Assembly: GCA_964355945.1 (NCBI GenBank)
Contig: CAYHGE010000073.1
Coordinates: 1-18,374 of the forward strand
From: CAIVAT01 sp964355945
GTDB lineage: Bacteria > Bacteroidota > Bacteroidia > Bacteroidales > FEN-979
Direction: 5' to 3'
Length of the DNA stretch: 18,374 nucleotides
In this document: positions 1 through 7,151 of the stretch, in pieces
Layout: each line of letters begins with the position of its first letter
Position numbering within the stretch: the first letter of the stretch is position 1
The notes under the pieces: model-generated
Database searches by the model: none
What the model was told of the DNA's origin: nothing
Seen by the model: only the letters and a program-made list of their open reading frames with translations
Program-made: the position numbers and the translations under genes

Positions 1-60
1 AGGCAATTCAGCTGGAGGCAATTCAACTGGAGGCAATTCAACTGGAGGCAATTCATCTGG
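1..60. repeat. Four 15-bp tandem repeats at the window edge
   Basis: Four head-to-tail copies of a 15-bp unit (AGGCAATTCANCTGG) occupy the first 60 bases and differ only at unit position 11 (G, A, A, T). The array may begin before the window. Because 15 is a multiple of 3, the repeat stays in frame. One plus frame reads Gly-Asn-Ser-X-Gly repeats and is open from base 2 to a stop at 278-280. A minus frame reads Pro-X-Glu-Leu-Pro repeats, also without a stop. Neither frame has a start inside the window, so coding cannot be decided. The plus frame runs through the hairpins downstream and antisense into the next gene, which argues against coding. Confidence 0.85.
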
Positions 61-73
61 AAGCAGTTTTGTT

Positions 74-207
74 GCCTTATCAATTGCCACTGGCTTTAGC
101 CAGTGGCTGGAAGGTGCCAACAAATTATTGGCTTTAGCCAAATATTATAAACAAACACACATGACAAGTTATAAGCCTCATCAATTGCCACTGGCTTTAG
201 CCAGTGG
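74..207. repeat. Duplicated REP-like hairpin, 8-4-8 with TTTA loop
   Basis: Bases 79-106 and 180-207 are identical over 28 bp (32 of 33 from 74 and 175), a spacing of 101 bp. Each copy ends in a perfect hairpin, CCACTGGC-TTTA-GCCAGTGG, at 87-106 and 188-207. A weaker relative, TTGGC-TTTA-GCCAA, lies between them at 128-141. The last copy ends 20 bp beyond the stop codon of the minus-strand PAP2-like gene, so a transcript from that gene could fold one as a 3' stem-loop, but there is no T-run typical of an intrinsic terminator. The design resembles dispersed REP or IS200-like palindromes (inference). No transposase gene is visible here. Confidence 0.75.
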
Positions 208-226
208 TTTGGAGAGTTGGAAACAA

Positions 227-841
227 TCAAAGCAAAATCATCAGCGTCGTCATCACCACAACCCCCATCACAAAGCCTGAATATATTTCGGCCGGCTGGT
301 GGGAGTTTGCTTTTAAACGGGCAAAACCGACGATTCCGGCAAGCAGGATGCTTACATAGATTTCTGTCATGAGGTTGATACCGAAGTTAAGGGAGAGGCC
401 AAGGAAAAGTCCGGTGCAGCTGCCGATCGCGATCGTATGGAGGCTTATCTTCCGGGAAAAGGTAATGATCAGCGACAGGATGGCCAGCAGCGTGGCGCCG
501 AGCATATAGTAGCTGAAGATGGTGGAGATATGGATCCCGCGGAGGAGGAAATAGGTGATATAATAGAACACGGAGATGGCCAGGATCGGGAATATCCTGT
601 CCTCTTTGGTGTTCATGAAGATGGAAGAGATGATTCCAAGCCGGCAGAGCATCCATGTGAAAAACAGCGGGAACAGCATGGTGGTTAACACGACCACCCC
701 GATCAGCGCCATTTTATAGTAGAAGACAAGCGGGAGCGGCATGAAACCGGGATGGTTCAGCAATAGCAGCAGTATGTACAGGGGCATCATCAGGGGATGA
801 AAAAGCCAGGAAATCACCCTGGCGAGTTTTGACTCAATCAT
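227..841 (-). CDS. PAP2-like integral membrane protein, degenerate motifs
   Basis: A 204-residue, very hydrophobic protein with about six membrane segments. Three places match the order of the PAP2 (phosphatidic acid phosphatase type 2) signature. KEDRIFP at 79-85 corresponds to the K-x6-RP box, SRKISLHT at 129-136 to the PSGH box, and AR-x5-H-x3-E at 174-185 to SR-x5-H-x3-D. The boxes are degenerate: there is no PSGH, Ser is replaced by Ala and Asp by Glu. It may therefore bind or process a lipid phosphate in the inner membrane, or be inactive. The ATG at 841 is chosen because it begins MIESKLARV, 10 nt after the rpoN stop. A longer frame back to 925 would overlap rpoN and adds a non-hydrophobic tail. 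Probably cotranscribed with rpoN. Confidence 0.65.
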   Translation of the reverse strand: MIESKLARVISWLFHPLMMPLYILLLLLNHPGFMPLPLVFYYKMALIGVVVLTTMLFPLFFTWMLCRLGIISSIFMNTKEDRIFPILAISVFYYITYFLLRGIHISTIFSYYMLGATLLAILSLIITFSRKISLHTIAIGSCTGLFLGLSLNFGINLMTEIYVSILLAGIVGFARLKANSHQPAEIYSGFVMGVVVMTTLMILL

Positions 842-851
842 TGGCTGGCAG

Positions 852-2339
852 TTATAGTTCTTTTCTGAGTCGGGCGACGGGAATGTTGAGTTGCTTGCGG
901 TATTTTGCAATGGTGCGGCGGGCAATGTTGTAACCTTTTTCTTTCAGCAGGTCGACCAGCTCATCGTCGGTGAGCGGCTTCATCTTCTCTTCAGCGCTGA
1001 TGGTGTCGGAAAGAATCTTCTTGATCTCCCTGGTGGAGATCTCCTCGCCTTCGGTGTTGAGCATCGATTCGCTGAAAAAGCTCTTCAGCAGGAGGGTTCC
1101 GAAGGGTGTCTGCACATATTTGCTGTTGGCCACACGGGAGATGGTGGAGATGTCGAGGGAGACAATGGTGGCAATGTCTTTCAGAATCATCGGCCGCAGC
1201 TTGGTGTCATCCCCGGAAAGAAAATACTCCTGCTGGTAATTCATGATGGCGTTCATGGTCGTATAGAGGGTCTCATGGCGCTGCTTGATGGCATCGATGA
1301 ACCCGCGGGCTGAATCCAGTTTTTGCTTGATGAATGACAGCGCATCTTTTTCCGCCGACTTGTTTTTGGCGCTTCCATACTCGTGCAACATGCTGATATA
1401 GTCGCGGTTAAGCGATAGCTCCGGCGTGTACCGGGTGTTAAGCGTCAGCTCCAGGATACCATCCGTGCTGGTGATCAGAAAGTCGGGAACCACATATTGA
1501 CTGTCGCGGGCCACCTCCGAAATGGTGTAGCCGGGTTTGGGGTTCAGAGACTGGATCTCCACGATGGCCTCCCGGAGCTCATCCTGGGAGATATTTCCCT
1601 TCTGCAGGATCTTGTCGTAATGCTTTTTGCTGAACTCGTCGAAATAGAACCGCATGATGATGGCTGCCAGGTCGGTGGTATAGGTGCGGTTGGGTTTGTG
1701 CTCAAGCTGGATCAGCAGGCACTCCTGCAGGTTGCGTGCGGCAATGCCCGGCGGATCAAACGACTGAACAGCCTTCAGCACTTCGAGGATCTCCTCCTGG
1801 GTGGCCTCAATGGCCTGGTTGAAGGCCAGGTCGTCGGCAAGGGCGGGAATTTCGCGGCACAGATAACCCGACTCATCGAGGTTGCCGATGATGGTGGCCG
1901 CAATGATATATTGTTTATCAGTGAATTTGTGCAACCCGATCTGGCTGATCAGGAACTCCTGGAAGCTGATCCCCGATATGATCGGCACTTCCCTGACTAC
2001 ATCGTCAGGACTCTGGTTGTTGGCCACCAGCCTGTATTCCGGGATTTCCTCCTCATCCACGTAATCTTCAAAGGTGAACTCATCGTCGGCAGACACAGGG
2101 GGTTCAACTTCCAAAAATTCATCCTCATCAGAATCAATGGATTCGGGCGTACTCTCCTCCTCATTGGTGTCAACATCCTCTTCATCTGCGCTGGCTTCTT
2201 CCAGCGCCGGATTCTCTTCAATCTCCTGCTTGATACGCTGGTCGAGCGAGAGAATGGGCTCCTGCAACAAACGCATCACCAGCACCTGCTGAGGTGAGAG
2301 TTTCTGGATTAAACGCTGTTGTAATTTCTGGTTCAACAT
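852..2339 (-). CDS. rpoN: RNA polymerase sigma-54 factor
   Basis: The 495-residue protein has the full RpoN layout. The N-terminal Gln/Leu-rich activator-interacting region (about 1-48, beginning MLNQKLQQRLIQKLSPQQ) is followed by a strongly acidic linker (about 48-105), a core-binding domain (about 115-310), and a C-terminal DNA-binding domain. The RpoN box reads ARRTIAKYR at 473-481, one conservative change from the consensus ARRTVAKYR. RpoN directs RNA polymerase to -24/-12 promoters and needs an AAA+ activator to open them; no such activator gene is in this window. The ATG at 2339 matches the conserved family N-terminus. A TTG further upstream at 2357 would sit inside the probable promoter and is unlikely. 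Confidence 0.97.
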   Translation of the reverse strand: MLNQKLQQRLIQKLSPQQVLVMRLLQEPILSLDQRIKQEIEENPALEEASADEEDVDTNEEESTPESIDSDEDEFLEVEPPVSADDEFTFEDYVDEEEIPEYRLVANNQSPDDVVREVPIISGISFQEFLISQIGLHKFTDKQYIIAATIIGNLDESGYLCREIPALADDLAFNQAIEATQEEILEVLKAVQSFDPPGIAARNLQECLLIQLEHKPNRTYTTDLAAIIMRFYFDEFSKKHYDKILQKGNISQDELREAIVEIQSLNPKPGYTISEVARDSQYVVPDFLITSTDGILELTLNTRYTPELSLNRDYISMLHEYGSAKNKSAEKDALSFIKQKLDSARGFIDAIKQRHETLYTTMNAIMNYQQEYFLSGDDTKLRPMILKDIATIVSLDISTISRVANSKYVQTPFGTLLLKSFFSESMLNTEGEEISTREIKKILSDTISAEEKMKPLTDDELVDLLKEKGYNIARRTIAKYRKQLNIPVARLRKEL

Positions 2340-2345
2340 AAGACG

Positions 2346-2353
2346 CAAATATA
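2346..2353 (-). promoter_or_regulatory. Bacteroidota -7 element for rpoN
   Basis: Read on the minus strand this is TATATTTG, a perfect match to the Bacteroidota -7 consensus TAnnTTTG. It ends only 6 nt before the rpoN start codon, so transcription would begin at or very near the ATG, giving a leaderless or nearly leaderless message. No clear TTG -33 element is present at the expected 19-21 bp spacing, so the call rests on the -7 match and its position. Confidence 0.45.
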
Positions 2354-2484
2354 ACAATTAATCTTTCTAAGTTATTTTCCTTATCGGTGAAAAAATCTTT
2401 CCAATCATTAAAATAGGATGAACTGTCTATTTTGTGAAAAAGTTGCGCGGGAATTGAATAATTTCGCCGAAAAAAGAATACTCC

Positions 2485-3513
2485 ATGGAAGAAATTCCTA
2501 TTCTGAAATCAAAATCCTATTCCCTGCTGATTCATATCCTGGTGTGGGTGGCCTTTTTACTCGTTCCGATGCTTTTCATCGAATCCTCGGAGGGAAAGGA
2601 GCGGTTCATGATCATGGGCTGGTTCCTGCAGATCCTGATGATCGGCTATTTTTACTACAATTACCTGTTTCTTATCCCGCAGTATCTGCTGAAGAAGAGG
2701 ATCGGACGCTATTTTCTGCTGCTTGTTCTGGGCCTGATCACCGTTATCGTTGTCAATGTTGCGTTTATCTATCTTACCTACGACCTGATTCAACACCGGC
2801 ACAAGTTTGATTTCTGGCATTCAGCTTTGTTCGGTGTCTACCCGGGCATCATGGCTTTTGCGCTGAGCAGTTTTGTCAGGATCACCATGGAATGGTTCAA
2901 AAACGAGCGGCAAAAGAAGGAGATGGAGGCGGAGAAACTCTCCTCCGAACTGGCATTTCTGAAATCGCAGGTCAATCCTCATTTCTTGTTTAACATCCTG
3001 AACAACATCTGTTCGCTGGCACGGAAGAAGTCGGATGAGACAGAAAATGCCATCATCAAACTTTCACAGATCATGCGTTATATGCTGCAGGATTCAAAGG
3101 ATGAGAAGGTAAGCCTGGAAAAAGAGGTGGACTACCTGCAGAGTTATATTGAATTGCAGCGGTTGCGACTCTCAGAGTCTGTGATCATTGACTTCTCTTC
3201 GGAGGGTCGTTGCGAACTGCTTTCGATTGAACCGCTGCTCCTGATCCCGTTTGTTGAAAATGCGTTCAAACATGGGGTGAGTTACCAGGAGTCATCGGCA
3301 ATCCATATTCGCCTGACCTGTCAGGGCCATGCAATCTCTTTTGTGGTGGAGAACCACATTGCAAAACCAAGGGGAGGCTTAACAGAACAAGGTTCGGGCA
3401 TCGGGCTGAAAAACGTGATGCGCAGACTTGAACTCCTTTATCCGGGAAAGCACCAGCTGAGGATCAGTGATGATGACAAACAATACAAGGTGGAGCTCGA
3501 AATACAATTTTAG
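2485..3513 (+). CDS. LytS-family membrane sensor histidine kinase
   Basis: A 342-residue kinase. Four membrane segments (about 13-32, 43-66, 75-98, 113-133) form the N-terminal sensor with no large extracellular domain. A short coiled linker (about 138-160) leads to the His_kinase (PF06580) motif SQVNPHFLFNILNN, with phospho-acceptor His166. The ATPase domain has the N-box VENAFKHG (257-264) and the glycine box GSGIGLKN (303-310). It should autophosphorylate and pass phosphate to the LytTR regulator, whose ATG follows 2 nt after this stop. The signal sensed cannot be read from sequence. The ATG at 2485 gives a normal family N-terminus. Divergent from rpoN across a spacer of about 145 bp. Confidence 0.93.
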   Translation: MEEIPILKSKSYSLLIHILVWVAFLLVPMLFIESSEGKERFMIMGWFLQILMIGYFYYNYLFLIPQYLLKKRIGRYFLLLVLGLITVIVVNVAFIYLTYDLIQHRHKFDFWHSALFGVYPGIMAFALSSFVRITMEWFKNERQKKEMEAEKLSSELAFLKSQVNPHFLFNILNNICSLARKKSDETENAIIKLSQIMRYMLQDSKDEKVSLEKEVDYLQSYIELQRLRLSESVIIDFSSEGRCELLSIEPLLLIPFVENAFKHGVSYQESSAIHIRLTCQGHAISFVVENHIAKPRGGLTEQGSGIGLKNVMRRLELLYPGKHQLRISDDDKQYKVELEIQF

Positions 3514-3515
3514 CG

Positions 3516-4244
3516 ATGATACGTTGCCTGGCTATCGATGATGAGATGCTTGCCCTCGACCTGATTGAGGACAACATTAAAAAAGTACCATTCCTGGAAT
3601 TGGTCCGGAAATGCAGGAGTGCCATGGAAGCCATGGAAGTTCTTCGTACCGAGCCGATAGACCTTATATTTCTCGACATCCAGATGCCAGACATCAGCGG
3701 GATACAAATGCTCAGAAGTCTGAATCACAAACCCATGGTTATTTTCACCACGGCCTATTCAAAATATGCGACCGATGGCTTTGACCTTGATGTGATTGAT
3801 TATCTGCTTAAACCGTATGCATTTGAACGGTTCCTGAAAGCGGTGAACAAGGTACAGGAGTATATGGATTTGCGTGAGCGAACCGCAAATCATCCAAATG
3901 TCAAAGAAGTTGTGGCCTCGCCGAATTTTTTATTTGTCAAGGCAGACTACAAACTCTATAAAATTAACCTGAAAGATATCCTCTACGTTGAGGGTTTAAA
4001 GGATTATGTGAAAATATATGCCAGCGACAAGCCGATTGTTACCCAGATCAGCATGAAGGCGCTTGAAGAAAAGCTTCCATCACGGGATTTCATCCGCGTT
4101 CACCGCTCATTTATCGTGGCATTTAACAAAATCGACTTCATACAGAAGCACATGCTTACGGTCGGGAAAAAAGAGATACCAATCAGCGAGCATTACCGCG
4201 ACCAGCTGTTTAACATTATTAACCACGAAAAACCGCTGGAATAA
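3516..4244 (+). CDS. LytTR-family DNA-binding response regulator
   Basis: A 242-residue regulator. The receiver domain (1-120) has the acidic pair Asp8-Asp9, phospho-acceptor Asp54 in FLDIQMP, the conserved Thr78-Thr79 and Lys99 in LLKPY. The LytTR DNA-binding domain (about 135-238) includes the typical VEGLKDYVKIY segment (158-168) and RVHRSFIVAFNKI (194-206). LytTR regulators bind pairs of short direct repeats upstream of targets. The gene starts 2 nt after the kinase stop, so the two are translationally linked. The exporter operon begins 71 nt downstream and is the obvious candidate target (inference). Confidence 0.94.
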   Translation: MIRCLAIDDEMLALDLIEDNIKKVPFLELVRKCRSAMEAMEVLRTEPIDLIFLDIQMPDISGIQMLRSLNHKPMVIFTTAYSKYATDGFDLDVIDYLLKPYAFERFLKAVNKVQEYMDLRERTANHPNVKEVVASPNFLFVKADYKLYKINLKDILYVEGLKDYVKIYASDKPIVTQISMKALEEKLPSRDFIRVHRSFIVAFNKIDFIQKHMLTVGKKEIPISEHYRDQLFNIINHEKPLE

Positions 4245-4260
4245 CACCTCACCCCCTGCA

Positions 4261-4284
4261 CCCCCTCTCCTGAATGAGAGGGGG
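4261..4284. repeat. GC-rich hairpin between LytTR gene and tolC
   Basis: A perfect 9-bp stem, CCCCCTCTC / GAGAGGGGG, with a six-base loop CTGAAT, lies 16 nt after the LytTR stop and 31 nt before the channel gene. It is flanked by CA-rich sequence and TGCA on both sides. There is no downstream T-run, so a classic intrinsic terminator is unlikely. It may be a dispersed palindromic repeat, or a 3' structure that reduces read-through from the regulator genes into the exporter genes. Confidence 0.6.
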
Positions 4285-4315
4285 ACGTGGTGCAAGGAAT
4301 TTAGCATTTAATAAG

Positions 4316-5659
4316 ATGAATAAAACCAACTTGCTAATAATTGTCTTTTTCATTGCTTCGGCATTTGCCTCAGCCCAAACCAAGCCCTGGACATTTCAGC
4401 AATGCCTTGATACCTCACTTCAGCGGAACATCCAGGTGAACCAGAGCCGCATGAACAATGAACTCGACAAGGTAGCCCTTGAACAATCCAAGGCCAACCG
4501 CATTCCGAGCCTCAGTGCAAATGCCAGCGAGGCGCTCAACGTGGGCAAAAATGTCGATCCGACCACAAACGGCTTTGTCACCCAGGCATATCATTCAACA
4601 AATGTGGGGGTGAGCAGCAGTTATAACCTGTTTAACGGATTGCAGAATGCCAATACCATCAAACAAAACAGGCTGAATGTGCAATCGGGGCAATATGATG
4701 TTGAAAAGGCGAAAAATGATGTGACCCTGAACATCACTACGGGATACCTGCAGGTATTGTTTGCCGGAGAGATCCTCTCAGCCGCGAAAAGCCAGGAGGA
4801 TGCTACTGCCGCACAGGTTGACCGGACTGAAAAGATGGTGAATGCGGGTAAGTCACCCGAAAGTGACCTCCTGCAGATTAAATCCCAGCTGGCTACCGAC
4901 AACCTCTCGGTAATTACGGCGCAGAATCAGCTCGACATGGCAAAAGTGACCCTGATGCAACTCATGGAAATCCCTATTACCGACAATTTTGAGGTGGTGG
5001 TTCCCGTGATGGATGAATCTTTGGCGGGTATATTGCAGACAAATGCTGAGATCTATCAGAAATCGCTGTCCGTTCAACCGCAGATAACCAGCGCATCTCT
5101 GCAAACCAGTTCGTCGGAGATGGCGCTGAAAATCGCCAGGGGTGCCCACTGGCCAAGCCTGAGACTCGGGGCGAACCTGAATACCAACTATGCATCAAGC
5201 AGAAAGCAGGGGACGAATGTAAACCCGGAAGGGTATCCCTTTTTTCAGCAAATGTGGGATAACATCGGACAGTCATTTTCCATGGGATTGTCGATCCCGA
5301 TTTATAGCAACCGGCAAATCAAAAGCAACATTGAGCGGGCAACTATAAATTTGATTACCACACAATTGAGTGAACAGAATGTAAAAAACGTGCTGCGGAA
5401 AAATGTCGAGCAAACCTACACCGACATGCGTTCCTCCATAAAAAAATATGAGGCGACAAAGCAACAGGTTGCGGCGGTGGAGGCGGTTTACAATAATGCG
5501 GAAAAGAAGTTTACGGTGGGGGTGATGAGCGCCACCGATTTTCTGATCCAGAAGAATAACTTTACGCAATCACAGTCAAACCTGATCCAGGCGAAATACG
5601 ATTACATTTTTAAGCGGAAGATCCTGGATTTTTACCAGGGAAACCCGATTGTCTTTTAA
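4316..5659 (+). CDS. TolC-family outer membrane efflux channel
   Basis: A 447-residue protein with a Sec signal peptide (MNKTNLLIIVFFIASAFASA, cleavage predicted before QTKP at about 20/21). The rest has the two-repeat outer membrane efflux protein (OEP) layout: long amphipathic Gln/Asn/Lys-rich helices with short beta segments, such as VGVSSSYNLFNG in the first half and MGLSIPIYSN in the second. TolC-like proteins form trimeric ducts through the outer membrane and periplasm. The start at 4316 is chosen because it begins exactly at the signal peptide. An in-frame ATG at 4274 lies in the upstream hairpin and adds a charged leader unlike any export signal. The adaptor gene follows after a repeat-containing spacer of 93 nt. 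Confidence 0.93.
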   Translation: MNKTNLLIIVFFIASAFASAQTKPWTFQQCLDTSLQRNIQVNQSRMNNELDKVALEQSKANRIPSLSANASEALNVGKNVDPTTNGFVTQAYHSTNVGVSSSYNLFNGLQNANTIKQNRLNVQSGQYDVEKAKNDVTLNITTGYLQVLFAGEILSAAKSQEDATAAQVDRTEKMVNAGKSPESDLLQIKSQLATDNLSVITAQNQLDMAKVTLMQLMEIPITDNFEVVVPVMDESLAGILQTNAEIYQKSLSVQPQITSASLQTSSSEMALKIARGAHWPSLRLGANLNTNYASSRKQGTNVNPEGYPFFQQMWDNIGQSFSMGLSIPIYSNRQIKSNIERATINLITTQLSEQNVKNVLRKNVEQTYTDMRSSIKKYEATKQQVAAVEAVYNNAEKKFTVGVMSATDFLIQKNNFTQSQSNLIQAKYDYIFKRKILDFYQGNPIVF

Positions 5660-5661
5660 TG

Positions 5662-5712
5662 CACCCTGACGGGGTTCGCCACCCTGACGGGGTTCACCAC
5701 CCTGACGGGGTC
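5662..5712. repeat. Three 18-bp GC-rich tandem repeats
   Basis: Three units of the form CACCCTGACGGGGTTCRC start at 5662, 5680 and 5698, two bases after the TolC-like gene's stop; the third unit diverges at its end (TCAAA). Each unit contains the small inverted repeat ACCC-TGACG-GGGT, so the array could form three short stem-loops in the message. It lies between channel and adaptor genes and leaves about 40 nt before the adaptor ATG. Confidence 0.8.
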
Positions 5713-5752
5713 AAAAATGAAAAGTAACCTGAATAAAGAAATATAACAGAAG

Positions 5753-7150
5753 ATGAAAAAACCATATTGGATTATTGCAGCAGTCGTTGTTGTATTGGCT
5801 GGAGTCGCCCTCTGGATGATCGTTGGAAAGAAAAAATCTGCCGCAGTGGAATACCGTACCGCCAAAGTGGAAAAAGGCGACATCCAGGTAACGGTAAGAG
5901 CCAGCGGAACCCTCCAGGCCGTAACGACCGTGCAGGTAGGCACCCAGGTTTCGGGAATCATTAAAAAAATATATGCCGATTTCAATTCTGTCGTTAAAGA
6001 AGGCCAGGTTATCGCCGTGCTTGATACAATCCTGCTGGCACAGGCAGTCGATGATGCCAGGGCTTCACTCAGGAAATCGGAAATCCAGGTAAATCAGTCG
6101 AAACGTGACTTCGACCGCACCAAGGTGTTGTTTGAACAAAAGGTGATGGCCCAGGCTGATTATGACCTTGCCCTTACCACTTATGAAACTGCAGTTGCAA
6201 ACTCCATTTCTGCGCAGTCGGCCCTGAGCCGGGCCAAAATCAACCTTCGGTATGCCACCATCGTTGCGCCCATCTCTGGCGTGGTGGTATCGCGTGCAGT
6301 CGATGTAGGACAAACTGTAGCGGCAAGTTTCAGCACCCCGACCATGTTCACCATTGCCAACGACCTGACCAAGATGCAGGTTCAGGCCAACATCGACGAA
6401 GGCGACATTGGGAAGATAGCTGTTGACCAAACCGTAAAATTTACGGTAGATGCATACCCCGACATGACCTTCGATGGAACAGTGCGCCAGGTGAGGCTCC
6501 AGCCAGTCGTGACACAGAATGTGGTTAATTATACAGTGATCATCGATGTGCCAAACCCCGACCTGAAGTTGCTGCCCGGGATGACCGCCAACATTACCGT
6601 GATGATCCAGGAAGAGAAGGATGTGCTTAAAGTTCCGTCGACAGCGCTGCGCTTTTCACCTCCCCAGGAATATTTGGATGCCCTCGAAAAAAACCTGCCC
6701 GATTCAATAAAGAAGAAGCGCGCTCAATGGGGAAGTGGCGCCGGCCGTCACAACGGGACCGGCAACGGAACAGGCGGAGGAGCCGGAGATGGTTCGGGCG
6801 GCGGCTCGCGCAGAAGTAGTGCAGGAGCGCAGGGGGGGATGTCCGGGACCACGATGACCGGAGGGATGCCTGGTGCCGGCATTCAGGGTAACCATGGCAG
6901 TGGTGAAAACCGCCGGCGCGGAAATTTCGGTATGGTTTGGGTCAAAGTTGGCGATTCACTTCTGCCACGGAGGGTAAGAACCGGGGTGACCGACGGTTTA
7001 AATACCGAAATTCGGGGGAAAATAGAGGAAGGAGAGGAGGTCGTGCTAAGCATGACCACAGCGCAAACAACGCAAACCGGCCAGCAACAACAAAACCCCT
7101 TTGCACCTACGATGCAGCGGGGTAGCACCAGTGGCAGGGGAGGACATTAA
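5753..7150 (+). CDS. MacA-like periplasmic adaptor (HlyD/RND-MFP family)
   Basis: A 465-residue membrane fusion protein. An N-terminal anchor (about 5-24) precedes a beta/lipoyl region with SGTLQAVTTVQVGTQVSG (51-68) and GQVIAVLD (84-91), an alpha-helical hairpin (about 95-165), the second lipoyl half VAPISGVVVSRAVDVGQTV (171-189), and a beta-barrel (about 205-285). It should link the MacB-type transporter to the TolC-like channel. The odd part is a Gly/Ser/Thr/Arg-rich, low-complexity stretch of about 64 residues (about 327-390) inserted before the final membrane-proximal strands resume at NFGMVWVKVG (391-400). The C-terminus (440-465) is also Gln/Gly-rich. Some related Bacteroidota adaptors have disordered inserts here, but its function is unknown. 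The ATPase gene starts 1 nt after this stop. Confidence 0.92.
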   Translation: MKKPYWIIAAVVVVLAGVALWMIVGKKKSAAVEYRTAKVEKGDIQVTVRASGTLQAVTTVQVGTQVSGIIKKIYADFNSVVKEGQVIAVLDTILLAQAVDDARASLRKSEIQVNQSKRDFDRTKVLFEQKVMAQADYDLALTTYETAVANSISAQSALSRAKINLRYATIVAPISGVVVSRAVDVGQTVAASFSTPTMFTIANDLTKMQVQANIDEGDIGKIAVDQTVKFTVDAYPDMTFDGTVRQVRLQPVVTQNVVNYTVIIDVPNPDLKLLPGMTANITVMIQEEKDVLKVPSTALRFSPPQEYLDALEKNLPDSIKKKRAQWGSGAGRHNGTGNGTGGGAGDGSGGGSRRSSAGAQGGMSGTTMTGGMPGAGIQGNHGSGENRRRGNFGMVWVKVGDSLLPRRVRTGVTDGLNTEIRGKIEEGEEVVLSMTTAQTTQTGQQQQNPFAPTMQRGSTSGRGGH

Positions 7151-7151
7151 C

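Noticed and set aside
1..207. CRISPR-like array
   Set aside because: The 15-bp units have no spacers and the 28-bp repeats occur only twice, with hairpin structure typical of REP elements. No cas genes are present.
1497..2297. 266-codon plus frame antisense to rpoN
   Set aside because: It is a shadow of rpoN; the minus frame carries the full sigma-54 domain order and RpoN box.
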